DNA of 64,000 nucleotides from the NCBI RefSeq assembly GCF_900078675.2, contig NZ_LT546237.1, positions 4,419,238 through 4,483,237 on the forward strand, read 5' to 3'. Shown piece after piece: positions 7,910 to 16,016 of this stretch; the first letter of the stretch is position 1, and each line of letters begins with the position of its first letter. Position numbers and translations under genes: made by a program. The notes under the pieces were generated by a model. The model was not told the origin of the DNA and made no database searches. It saw nothing but the letters and a program-made list of their open reading frames with translations. Origin of the DNA: Mycobacterium interjectum. GTDB taxonomy: Bacteria > Actinomycetota > Actinomycetes > Mycobacteriales > Mycobacteriaceae.

Positions 7910-9531
7910 CAGCGGCCGCCCCCGGATCGGCGCACTGCCAGGACGCTGCCGTCACCATCGGCCGAGACATACAGAGTCCCATCGCCGGCGGCGGCGACGC
8001 CGGCGAACGGGCCCTGCGGACCGGAAAACGGCGGCATGCCTTTCAGCGGCTTGGGCACCACACCCGGCGGGGGGCCGACCGGTAGGCCCGACGCAACGGT
8101 CTGCCGGATCCGGGTGCTCAGATCGAACGCGATCAACTCCTTCGCGCCGGCGTCGACGACGTAGAGCACGCCGTCACGCACGCAAATGCCTTGGGGGCGT
8201 TCCAGGTCGGCGACCGCGGTGTCGACCCGCGATCCGTCCACCCTGACCACCCGTCCGGCGCCGGCCTCCGCCACCAGGCAGGCCCCGTCCGAGTCCATCG
8301 CGACACCGACCGGCTCACGCAGACCGGTCGCCAGCTCGTCGATGCGACCCGAGCGCAGCGACAGCAGCCGTCCCGTGCCCAACTCCGCGAAGACCACGCC
8401 GCTCGGACTCAGGGCGACACCATAGAGCTGGTCGAAACCATCGGCCAGCACGTCGCTTTCGCTCGCCTCCGGCCGGTAGCGGGCGACCTGGCCGCCCGAC
8501 GTCGTGACGACGAACTCGCCGGGTCCGCTCGATACGACTCCGCGCAGGAATCCGGGATAGCCGGGGCTGAACAACATTCCCACGGTGTGCAGGGAGCCGT
8601 CGGGCAGGGCGGCGTAGAAGCACGTGCCGTCGGCGATGTACAGCCGGCCGTCGTGGCCCACCGCCAGGTCCATCGGCCAGTTGAGGCCGCCCGGCAGCAC
8701 GGATCGCGTTGTGCCGTCGGGCGATATCTCGGTGATCTCGCCGGTGAAGTTGGAGACGAACAACCGGTCGCCGACGAAGGTGCAATTGTCCAGCCCGGGA
8801 TTCAGCTGGGCGAGCAGACGCCGTTCGCCGCTGCGCGGATCGATGCGCAGCACCTGTCCGTTTGCCACCTGCGTCGAGACGATCTGGCCCTGCGCGTCGA
8901 ACTTGACCGAGTCGGGCACGCCGAGATCGCTTGCGACACAGTCCGGCTCGCCGCCGTCGGGGTCTACGCGCCAGATCGCATTGGCGCCCATCACCGGGAA
9001 GTACAGCAGGCCATCCGGCCCGACCTCCATCGCGTTCGGTGACGGTACGTTCGCCAGGAGCACGCGTGGCGGTCCACCCGCCAAGTCGAATTCCAGCAGC
9101 CGCCCACCCTCGCGGCATTCACCGACGAACAAGCGGCCCCGGTGGAAGGTGATGCCGTTGGCCGACGGCACGTCGTCGCGCAGCACTCGCGTTCGGCCGC
9201 CGGTGTCGCGCACGCTGACCCGGCCGTCCATCACCTCGGTCGCGTAGAGGTTGCCGGCGGCGTCGAACGCGACGTCGTCGGGCGCGACGATGTCGCCGCC
9301 CTTGGGGCTGGCGGTCATCAGCTCCCCGGTGCGGTAATCCAGCGCGCTGATCTGGCTGCCGGTCACCTGGGCGATGTAAATGCGACCGTCCGGGCCGGTG
9401 CGCACGCCATTGGCGCCGAACAGCCGGCTGGGCGCGCTGACCCGCTCGATCTCCCAGCCCTCGGTCACATCCGGTGGCTGCGCCGCCGCACAGCGCGAGG
9501 GCTGCGTCGAGCTGGCCCGTGAAATGGACAT
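7909..9531 (-). CDS. Beta-propeller protein of the SMP-30/gluconolactonase/NHL type
   Basis: 540 residues made almost wholly of repeated blades with motifs such as NGVRTGPDGRIYIAQ, PDDVAFDAAGNLYATE, NAMEVGPDGLLYFP and PMDLAVGHDGRLYIAD, the pattern of SMP-30/LRE-like and NHL propellers. SMP-30 enzymes hydrolyse lactones with a bound divalent metal; other members only bind ligands. Two propeller-like halves seem to be fused, longer than the ~300 residues of a single gluconolactonase. I chose ATG 9531: the upstream TTG at 9597 would place coding sequence over a GntR operator. As first gene of the leftward operon it could open the lactone made by the Baeyer-Villiger enzyme; this is inference. Confidence 0.75.
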   Translation of the reverse strand: MSISRASSTQPSRCAAAQPPDVTEGWEIERVSAPSRLFGANGVRTGPDGRIYIAQVTGSQISALDYRTGELMTASPKGGDIVAPDDVAFDAAGNLYATEVMDGRVSVRDTGGRTRVLRDDVPSANGITFHRGRLFVGECREGGRLLEFDLAGGPPRVLLANVPSPNAMEVGPDGLLYFPVMGANAIWRVDPDGGEPDCVASDLGVPDSVKFDAQGQIVSTQVANGQVLRIDPRSGERRLLAQLNPGLDNCTFVGDRLFVSNFTGEITEISPDGTTRSVLPGGLNWPMDLAVGHDGRLYIADGTCFYAALPDGSLHTVGMLFSPGYPGFLRGVVSSGPGEFVVTTSGGQVARYRPEASESDVLADGFDQLYGVALSPSGVVFAELGTGRLLSLRSGRIDELATGLREPVGVAMDSDGACLVAEAGAGRVVRVDGSRVDTAVADLERPQGICVRDGVLYVVDAGAKELIAFDLSTRIRQTVASGLPVGPPPGVVPKPLKGMPPFSGPQGPFAGVAAAGDGTLYVSADGDGSVLAVRRSGGGR

Positions 9532-9585
9532 GCCCTGCCGAGGTCCTTCCGTCAGCCGATTGAGCTGGACGTTATCAACTCCACT

Positions 9586-9597
9586 TAGTCCAGACAA
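9586..9597 (+). promoter_or_regulatory. Putative GntR operator 1 (TAGTCCAGACAA)
   Basis: Differs from operator 2 at one of 12 positions. Both share the core GTCCAGAC, close to the GTCTAGAC-type half-site arrangement known for HutC-family GntR proteins. It lies 55 bp before the start of the leftward operon. Confidence 0.6.
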
Positions 9598-9682
9598 TAG
9601 CTGTCAACTCCTCGAGGTCTCGGCCTTGACAGCCAGCTCGACCGATGGGAATAGTGTTCTCCAAGGGACAGAACGCCGTATT

Positions 9683-9694
9683 TTGTCCAGACAA
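9683..9694 (+). promoter_or_regulatory. Putative GntR operator 2 (TTGTCCAGACAA)
   Basis: A dyad with perfect 5-bp arms, TTGTC and GACAA, around a 2-bp centre. It lies 49 bp before the rightward start at 9744, where a bound repressor would block transcription. Confidence 0.65.
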
Positions 9695-9743
9695 ACTTGC
9701 GGTTCGTGGCGGCCGGCGTTGTCTGAGGCAGGGAAAGCAGGGC

Positions 9744-10598
9744 ATGGACGATCGCGAGGATTTTCTGCGGCTCCGCGGTCGCATCGTGGTGGTTTCCGGC
9801 GCCGGCGGTGGCGGCATCGGTACGACCGTCACGGCAATGACGGCCCGGGCGGGCGCCACCGTGATCGCGGTGAGCCGGTCGAAGGAAAATCTCGACGAGC
9901 ACGTCGCACCGTTGGCCCACGAGGGCCTGGCGGTCGTCCCCGTCGCGGCGGACGCGTCGACCGACGAAGGCATCGCCGCGGTCATCGACCGGGCACGGCG
10001 GGTCGACGGCAGCCTGTACGGTCTGGTCAATGTCGCGGGCGGCGCCGAGCCGTCGACGTGGATGCCGTCGACCCGGGTGACGCGCAGCGACTGGCGCAAG
10101 ATCTTCGCCGACAATCTCGAGACCGCGTTTTTCATGAGCCAGGCCGTCGCGGCGGAACTCGTCGAACAACAGCTTCCGGGATCGATCGTGTCGATCTCCT
10201 CGATCAGCGGCATGAACACCGCGCCCTTTCACATCGCCTACGGGACCGCCAAGGCCGCCATCGTTGCGATGACGCGCACCATGGCGCTCGAGCTGGCGCC
10301 GGCGCGGATCCGGGTGAATGCCGTGGCGCCCGGCGTCACCGAGACCGCGGCCTCACGCACCTACGTCGACGAGGACCCGGATCGGGACAGGCAGGCCATC
10401 GCGATGGGCCGGCGCGGGCGCCCCGAGGAACAGGCCGGCGCGATCCTGTTCCTGCTCTCGGAGTTGTCCAGCTACATCACGGGCCAGACGCTGCTGGTCG
10501 ACGGCGGGCTCGACCTGAGATGGAGCCATCTCGCCGCCGACAACACCTCCTTGTTCCTCAAAGACGAGTCCTTCCGCGCCGCCATGAGGAGGATGTGA
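9744..10598 (+). CDS. Short-chain dehydrogenase/reductase, first gene of rightward operon
   Basis: 284 residues from ATG 9744, which has a GGGAAAGCAGGG site just upstream. It has a glycine-rich nucleotide loop (SGAGGGGIG), NVAGG, a catalytic serine in ISSISG and YGTAK as YxxxK, followed by the usual ITGQTLLVDGG end. The unusual 30-residue C-terminal tail (LRWSHLAADNTSLFLKDESF) may be specific to the substrate. NAD(P)-linked alcohol/ketone conversion is expected. Its stop overlaps the Rieske oxygenase start (ATGTGATG, 10593-10600), so the two are translated together and probably act in sequence: hydroxylation, then oxidation of the alcohol. Confidence 0.86.
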   Translation: MDDREDFLRLRGRIVVVSGAGGGGIGTTVTAMTARAGATVIAVSRSKENLDEHVAPLAHEGLAVVPVAADASTDEGIAAVIDRARRVDGSLYGLVNVAGGAEPSTWMPSTRVTRSDWRKIFADNLETAFFMSQAVAAELVEQQLPGSIVSISSISGMNTAPFHIAYGTAKAAIVAMTRTMALELAPARIRVNAVAPGVTETAASRTYVDEDPDRDRQAIAMGRRGRPEEQAGAILFLLSELSSYITGQTLLVDGGLDLRWSHLAADNTSLFLKDESFRAAMRRM

Positions 10599-11974
10599 TG
10601 ACCGATCTGGCCAAGGATGTGAAATCACCGACGGCCGAGGAACTCTCGAGGCCGATGACGGTCGGCGTCGAGGCATACATCAGCGAGGACTACGCCCGCG
10701 CCGAGCGCGACAAGCTGTGGCGAAAAGTCTGGCAACAGGTGGGCCGCGTCGAAGAGCTGCCCGAGGTGGGCAGTTACCTGACCTACGACATTCTCGACGA
10801 CTCGATCATCGTCGTGCGCAGCGCCGAGAACGAATTTCGCGCACACCACAACGTCTGCATGCACCGTGGCCGGCGGCTGATCGATACACCGCAGGGCGCG
10901 AAGAACGCCCGCGGGCGCGCCCGCAAGTCGTTCGTCTGCGGTTTCCACGGCTGGACGTACGGCCTGGACGGGGCGTGCACGCACATCCGCGAACAGCAGG
11001 ACTGGCAGGACGCGCTGACTCCCGACAACACCCATCTGCACCCGGTCAAAGTCGACATTTGGGGCGGTTGGCTGTGGATCAACATGGACCCCGACTGCGA
11101 GCCGCTGGCCGACTACCTGTTTCCCGCCGCGAAGATCCTCGACCCGTTCGGGCTGGAAAACATGCGCTTCAAATGGCGCAAGTGGCTGTCCTTCGACTGC
11201 AACTGGAAGGTCGCGTTGGAGGCCTTCAACGAGACCTACCACGTCTACACCACCCACCCCGAATTCAATAAGTTCGGCGAATTCAAGGGGTGGGCCAAGG
11301 CGCAGGGAAAGCACAGCAACATCGGCTATGACGCCCCCGACGATCTCGCGGCCACCAAGTCCAAGATCCGTCTTGGAACCGGCGCGGATCCCCGCGTATC
11401 GACCGCGGAGATGCAGATCTACACGATGGAGGAAACCAACACTTCCACCACCGAGACGCTGGTGAACGCCGCCAAAAGGCTGGTCGACGAACTGCCCGAG
11501 GGCACACCGGCCGACAAGGTCCTCGAGCACTGGCTGGCGTCCGCGCGCCGCGACGACGAGGCCCGCGGCGTGATCTGGCCGACGATTCCGTCCGACATCC
11601 TCGGGCAGGCCGGCACGGCGTGGCAGATCTTCCCGAACTTCCAGATCGGTCAGGGGCTGACGGTTGCGCTGTGCTATGGCGCCCGGCCCGATCCCAGCTA
11701 TAACCCCGACAAGTGCATCTTTGAGGTGTCGGTTTTCGAACTGTTTCCCAAAGGCGAAGAGCCCCAAACGGAGTGGGAGTACACACCGGTCGGCGACCCG
11801 CGGTGGCGCTCGGTCTTGCCCCAGGACTTCTCCAACATGGCGGCGGTCCAGCAGGGCATGAAATCGCTCGGCTTCCCGGGCACCAGGCCCAATCCCTATC
11901 GAGAGCGAAGCACCGTCAACCTTCATTACCAACTCTCGAAGTACATGGGTACCGGCGAACCGCAGGAGCTTTAG
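10598..11974 (+). CDS. Rieske non-heme iron oxygenase, alpha (oxygenase) subunit
   Basis: 458 residues. The Rieske [2Fe-2S] ligands are C87/H89 (VCMHRGRR) and C114/H117 (VCGFHGWTYG). The catalytic domain has the mononuclear iron pair H215 and H220 in FNETYHVYTTH. The spacing between the two Rieske halves is 24 residues, longer than the usual 15-17, because of a basic insert (GAKNARGRARK). The enzyme should hydroxylate a ring or an activated carbon with O2 and electrons. No ferredoxin, reductase or beta subunit is encoded in the island, so redox partners must come from elsewhere. The start overlaps the SDR stop. Known relatives range from aromatic dioxygenases to steroid hydroxylases; substrate unknown. 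Confidence 0.9.
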   Translation: MTDLAKDVKSPTAEELSRPMTVGVEAYISEDYARAERDKLWRKVWQQVGRVEELPEVGSYLTYDILDDSIIVVRSAENEFRAHHNVCMHRGRRLIDTPQGAKNARGRARKSFVCGFHGWTYGLDGACTHIREQQDWQDALTPDNTHLHPVKVDIWGGWLWINMDPDCEPLADYLFPAAKILDPFGLENMRFKWRKWLSFDCNWKVALEAFNETYHVYTTHPEFNKFGEFKGWAKAQGKHSNIGYDAPDDLAATKSKIRLGTGADPRVSTAEMQIYTMEETNTSTTETLVNAAKRLVDELPEGTPADKVLEHWLASARRDDEARGVIWPTIPSDILGQAGTAWQIFPNFQIGQGLTVALCYGARPDPSYNPDKCIFEVSVFELFPKGEEPQTEWEYTPVGDPRWRSVLPQDFSNMAAVQQGMKSLGFPGTRPNPYRERSTVNLHYQLSKYMGTGEPQEL

Positions 11975-12040
11975 TGCCGATCGCGAGCGCGGCGCCGGCG
12001 CCGCGCGCCGCGGGTCGGCCCCATCAGGTTGAGGAGACAC

Positions 12041-13900
12041 ATGCCAATGTTCGATAGCTGCGGGCCCACGCAGACGCCGGACGACATCGATATCGACGCG
12101 CTGCGCAAAAAGTATTTGCACGAGCGCGATAAGCGGCTGCGCCCGGAGGGCTCGAAGCAGTACTTGGAACTCAAGGACGACTTCGCCGAATTCGCCGAGG
12201 TCGATCCCCATACCCCGGTCACCCCGCGCACGCCGATCGACGAGGACATCGACGTGGCGGTGCTCGGTGGCGGCATCACCGGCCTGCTGGCCGGCGCGTA
12301 CCTGAAGAAGGCCGGCGTCGAGGACGTGCACATCATCGAGATGGGCGGGGACTTCGGCGGGGTCTGGTACTGGAATCGCTTCCCGGGAATCCAGTGCGAC
12401 AACGACGCCTACTGCTACATCCCGATGCTGGAGGAACTCGGCTACCTCCCGTCGAAGAAGTTCGCCGACGGCGCCGAGATCTACGAGCACTGCCGCCGCA
12501 TCGCCAAGCATTTCGGGCTCTACGACGGCGCCATCCTCTCCACCCAGGTCCGCGCGGCGCGCTGGGATGAGACGATCAAGCGCTGGCGGTTGCGCACCAA
12601 TCGCGGTGACGACATTCGAGCCCGGTTCGTGGTGATGGCGCAAGGCTCGTTCAATAGGCCGAAGCTGCCGGGCATCCCCGGGCTCAAGGATTTCACCGGG
12701 CACATGTTCCACTCCGCTCGCTGGGATTACGACTACACGGGCGGGGACGCCAACGGCGGACTGCATAAGCTGTACGACAAGCGGGTGGCGCTCGTCGGTA
12801 CCGGTGCGACCGGCGTGCAGCTGGTTCCGCACCTGGGCCGAGACGCCCAGCATCTCTTCGTGTTTCAACGGACGCCGTCGTCGGTGGACGTGCGAGGCAA
12901 CGAGCCGACGGACCCGCAGTGGGCGGCGTCGCTGCAGCCGGGCTGGCAGGAGCAACGCAAGCGCAACTTCCACCGCTGGTCACCGTTGGGGGAAGGTGCG
13001 GTGTTCGACGAGCCAGACCTGGTGTGCGACTTCTGGACCGAACTCGGGCGCAACCTGACCGCGCGGATCGCGGCCACCGACGATCCCGCCTCGCTGACCG
13101 TCGAGCAGGTCATGGCCATCCGCGAAGAAGAGGATTACAAGGTCATGGAGCGCTTGCGGCGGCGCGTCGATGAACTCGTCGACGACCCCGAGACCGCCGA
13201 GGCCCTCAAACCCTACTACCGGTTCATGTGCAAGCGGCCCTGCAGCAACGACGAATACCTTCCGACGTTCAACCGCCCCAACGTCACGCTGGTTGACGTG
13301 TCGGAATCCAAAGGCGTGGAACGGCTCACCGCGAAGGGGATCGTCGCGAACGGCATCGAGTACGAGGTCGACTGCATCATCTTCGCCAGCGGTTTCGAGA
13401 TCACCACGGACATCAGCCGCCGGTACGCAATCGACGTGATCGAGGGCCGCGAGGGCCTGTCGCTCTTCGATCACTGGCGCGAGGGCTACAAGTCGCTGCA
13501 CGGGATGACCAGCCGAGGCTTCCCCAATCAGTTCTTCACCGGATTCATCCAGGGCGGCGTGGCCGGGAATACCACCGCGATGCTCGAGCAGCAGGCCGAG
13601 CACATCGCCTACATCGTTTCTGAGGCCATCGCGCGCCGCGCGGTCACCGTCGAGCCGAGCCAACAAGCTCAAGACGATTGGGTCAGGACGATCCGCGAAT
13701 CCTCGATAGACGCCACGGAATTCGCGGTTTCCTGCACTCCCGGCTATTACAACAATGAGGGCGGCGGAGGCGGCGAGGGCATCCGCTCGGCCATCGGCGA
13801 TCCCTTCATGCCCGGCTTCTACGTGTTCGACGACCTGCTCAAACACTGGCGGGCCAAAGGCGACCTCGACGGTCTGGTGCTTGAGGACCTCGATGGCTGA
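12041..13900 (+). CDS. FAD-dependent Baeyer-Villiger-type monooxygenase
   Basis: 619 residues. Two Rossmann motifs (VAVLGGGITG near 76-81 for FAD and LVGTGATG for NADPH) frame the Baeyer-Villiger fingerprint FxGxxxHxxxWD at F218-W228 (FTGHMFHSARWDY). The long N-terminal extension and total length match the cyclohexanone/steroid/phenylacetone monooxygenase group. Such enzymes insert oxygen beside a ketone to give an ester or lactone. The GAGGAG site fits ATG 12041; ATG 12047 is nearly as good. A 66-bp gap separates it from the Rieske gene, and the downstream SDR start overlaps its 3' end. In the pathway it should act on the ketone made by an SDR. Confidence 0.9.
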   Translation: MPMFDSCGPTQTPDDIDIDALRKKYLHERDKRLRPEGSKQYLELKDDFAEFAEVDPHTPVTPRTPIDEDIDVAVLGGGITGLLAGAYLKKAGVEDVHIIEMGGDFGGVWYWNRFPGIQCDNDAYCYIPMLEELGYLPSKKFADGAEIYEHCRRIAKHFGLYDGAILSTQVRAARWDETIKRWRLRTNRGDDIRARFVVMAQGSFNRPKLPGIPGLKDFTGHMFHSARWDYDYTGGDANGGLHKLYDKRVALVGTGATGVQLVPHLGRDAQHLFVFQRTPSSVDVRGNEPTDPQWAASLQPGWQEQRKRNFHRWSPLGEGAVFDEPDLVCDFWTELGRNLTARIAATDDPASLTVEQVMAIREEEDYKVMERLRRRVDELVDDPETAEALKPYYRFMCKRPCSNDEYLPTFNRPNVTLVDVSESKGVERLTAKGIVANGIEYEVDCIIFASGFEITTDISRRYAIDVIEGREGLSLFDHWREGYKSLHGMTSRGFPNQFFTGFIQGGVAGNTTAMLEQQAEHIAYIVSEAIARRAVTVEPSQQAQDDWVRTIRESSIDATEFAVSCTPGYYNNEGGGGGEGIRSAIGDPFMPGFYVFDDLLKHWRAKGDLDGLVLEDLDG

Positions 13901-14837
13901 CTTGAGGTCCTTGGATTTCGACGGCAGGGTAGCGGTGGTCACCGGGGCTGGCCGGGGGCTCGGGCGCTCCTACGCCATGCTGCTGGCGTCGCGCGGCGCG
14001 AAGGTCGTCGTCAACGATTCAGGGGGTGGCCTCTCCGGTGACGGCACCGATGCCGGCCCGGCCGACAATGTGGTGCGTGAGATCCTCGCTGCCGGTGGTC
14101 AAGCCGTCGCGAGCACCCATTCGGTGGCCACCGCGGGGGGTGGCAAGGCGATCATCGACGCGGCGCTCGATACGTACGGCCGCGTCGACGTCCTCATCCA
14201 CAACGCAGGCAACGTCCGCCGCGGGTCGCTGAAGGAGCTGAGCTACGAGGATTTCGACGCAGTGCTCGACGTCCACTTGCGCGGCGCGTTCCACGTTGTG
14301 CGGCCCGCATTCCCGGTGATGTGCGAGGCGGGCTACGGGCGCATCGTGCTGACCTCCTCCATCGGCGGGCTGTACGGAAACCAGGACGTGGCCAACTACG
14401 CCGCCGCGAAGGCCGGCGTGATCGGCCTGTCCAATGTCGCGGCCCTCGAAGGCGCGGCCGAGGGCGTGAGGTGCAACGTGATCGTGCCGGCCGCGGTGAC
14501 AAGGATGGCCGCCGGTATCGACACGTCGGCCTACCCGCCGATGGGTCCGGAACTCGTCGCGCCCGTGGTGGGTTGGCTCGCGCACGAAAGCTGTTCGGTG
14601 ACCGGGGAGGTATTCGTCGCGCTGGCGGGCCGGGTGGCGCGGGCGGTCATCGCCGAAAGCCCCGGCGTGCACCGGCCGGCCTGGACGGTCGAGGACGTCG
14701 GCGAACACCTCGATGCGATCCGAAACATCGCGGCGCCGTTGGTTTTTCCGGCGGTGCCCGACGGGCACCACCAGCACATCCGCTACAGTTTCGAGCTCGC
14801 GCGGCGCTCCAGCGAGCGGGGCGTGCTGCATGGCTAG
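13893..14837 (+). CDS. SDR of the multifunctional-enzyme type (3-hydroxyacyl-CoA dehydrogenase-like)
   Basis: 314 residues. TGAGRGLGRSYA, VVNDSGG, HNAG, LTSS and YAAAKAG define an SDR of the group that includes the dehydrogenase domain of peroxisomal multifunctional enzyme 2 (VVVNDxGG after the first strand is its hallmark). It would oxidise a hydroxyacyl-CoA to the ketoacyl-CoA in a beta-oxidation-like step. A C-terminal extension of about 90 residues after the core is seen but no hydratase domain. ATG 13893 overlaps the monooxygenase stop by 8 nt and its own stop overlaps the next start, so the block is tightly coupled. Confidence 0.85.
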   Translation: MADLRSLDFDGRVAVVTGAGRGLGRSYAMLLASRGAKVVVNDSGGGLSGDGTDAGPADNVVREILAAGGQAVASTHSVATAGGGKAIIDAALDTYGRVDVLIHNAGNVRRGSLKELSYEDFDAVLDVHLRGAFHVVRPAFPVMCEAGYGRIVLTSSIGGLYGNQDVANYAAAKAGVIGLSNVAALEGAAEGVRCNVIVPAAVTRMAAGIDTSAYPPMGPELVAPVVGWLAHESCSVTGEVFVALAGRVARAVIAESPGVHRPAWTVEDVGEHLDAIRNIAAPLVFPAVPDGHHQHIRYSFELARRSSERGVLHG

Positions 14838-16014
14838 CCGGGCGGGCACCGGACCGCTGGCCGGTTTGCGGGTCGTCGACCTCACCGCAATGGTGATGGG
14901 GCCGTACTGCACGCAGATCATGGCCGACATGGGCGCCGACGTGATCAAGGTCGAACCGCCCCAGGGCGACAACACCCGGTACATCTCGGTCGGCCCGGTT
15001 CCGGGGATGAGCGGGGTGTTCGTCAACGTCAACCGCGGCAAGCGCAGCGTCGTGCTGGACCTGCACACCGACGCCGGAACGCAAGCGCTGCGCGCGCTTA
15101 TCGAGACTGCGGACGTGTTCATCCACTCGATGCGGGCCAAGGCGATCGCCAAGCTCGGCTTCGCCTACGACGACGTCGCCGCGATCAACCCGGCGATCAT
15201 CTACACCAATTGCTACGGGTACGGGCGCCGCGGACCCGAACGGGACCGGCCGGCCTACGACGACACCATCCAGGCCGAGTGCGGCCTGCCCGCGGTGCAA
15301 CAGCAACTTACCGGCGAGGCCGACTATGTCGGAACGATCATGGCGGACAAGGTCGCCGGGTTGACGGCGCTCTACGCGACGACCATGGCGTTGTATCACC
15401 GCGAGCGCACCGGCGAGGGGCAAGAGGTCGAGGTCGCGATGTTCGAAACCATGGCCTCGTTCATCCTCGTCGAACACGCCAACGGCGCCCTGTTCGACCC
15501 GCCCCTGGGGCCGGCCGTCTATCCGCGGACGGTGGCGCCCAACCGCCGCCCGTATCGCACCAGTGACGGCTACATCGCCGCGCTGATTTACAACGACAAG
15601 CACTGGGACGCCTTCATGAACGCCGTGCGGCCACCGTGGGCCAGCCAGCTGTATTCGACGCTGGAACAGCGCGCCCAACAGATCGACACCATCTACGGAT
15701 TGGTCGCCGAAACGATGAAGCAGCGCTCGACGCGCGAGTGGCTGGAGCTGTTTGGAGAACTCGAGATACCCGCCGCACCACTGAACACGCCCGGCGCGCT
15801 GTTCGACGATCCACATCTGAACGCCGTCGGCATGTTCCAGACCGTGGACACCCCACACGGGCCGGTGCGCTTCCCGGGCGTACCCACCTGGTTCTCCCGG
15901 ACACCCGGTCGCGTTGCCGGGCCGGCGCCGGAACTCGGCGCGGACACCGCACAAGTGCTCGAAGAGCTCGGTGCGAGCGTGGTGCCTCCAGCTCGCGATG
16001 GAAAGGAATTTTGA
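14830..16014 (+). CDS. CaiB/BaiF family (class III) CoA-transferase
   Basis: 394 residues. The N-terminal GLRVVDLTAMVMGPYCTQIMADMGADVIKVE and NRGKRSVVLDL are family signatures. A conserved aspartate follows in YDDTIQAECG (around residue 143), the position of the catalytic Asp that carries the acyl group. These enzymes move CoA between carboxylic acids without ATP. With the ATP-dependent ligase in the other arm the cluster has two independent routes to CoA thioesters. The start is ATG 14830, overlapping the SDR stop by 8 nt; only 2 bp separate its stop from the ThDP enzyme start. Confidence 0.88.
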   Translation: MASRAGTGPLAGLRVVDLTAMVMGPYCTQIMADMGADVIKVEPPQGDNTRYISVGPVPGMSGVFVNVNRGKRSVVLDLHTDAGTQALRALIETADVFIHSMRAKAIAKLGFAYDDVAAINPAIIYTNCYGYGRRGPERDRPAYDDTIQAECGLPAVQQQLTGEADYVGTIMADKVAGLTALYATTMALYHRERTGEGQEVEVAMFETMASFILVEHANGALFDPPLGPAVYPRTVAPNRRPYRTSDGYIAALIYNDKHWDAFMNAVRPPWASQLYSTLEQRAQQIDTIYGLVAETMKQRSTREWLELFGELEIPAAPLNTPGALFDDPHLNAVGMFQTVDTPHGPVRFPGVPTWFSRTPGRVAGPAPELGADTAQVLEELGASVVPPARDGKEF

Positions 16015-16016
16015 CC

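Larger units (their letters stand above)
9532..9743. promoter_or_regulatory. Divergent promoter region of the catabolic island
   Basis: The 212 bp between the two divergent start codons hold both operon promoters and two matching GntR-type palindromes 97 bp apart. This region is the single visible control point of the twelve-gene island. Confidence 0.65.

Noticed and set aside
9380-10597. Long N-terminal extension of the Rieske oxygenase frame
   Set aside because: The first ~400 codons overlap the SDR at 9744-10598 in another frame and have shadow composition; ATG 10598 gives the normal family length.
10625-12973. 782-codon minus-strand frame opposite the Rieske and monooxygenase genes
   Set aside because: Antisense to two well-defined enzymes; no domain of its own and typical codon-mirror composition.
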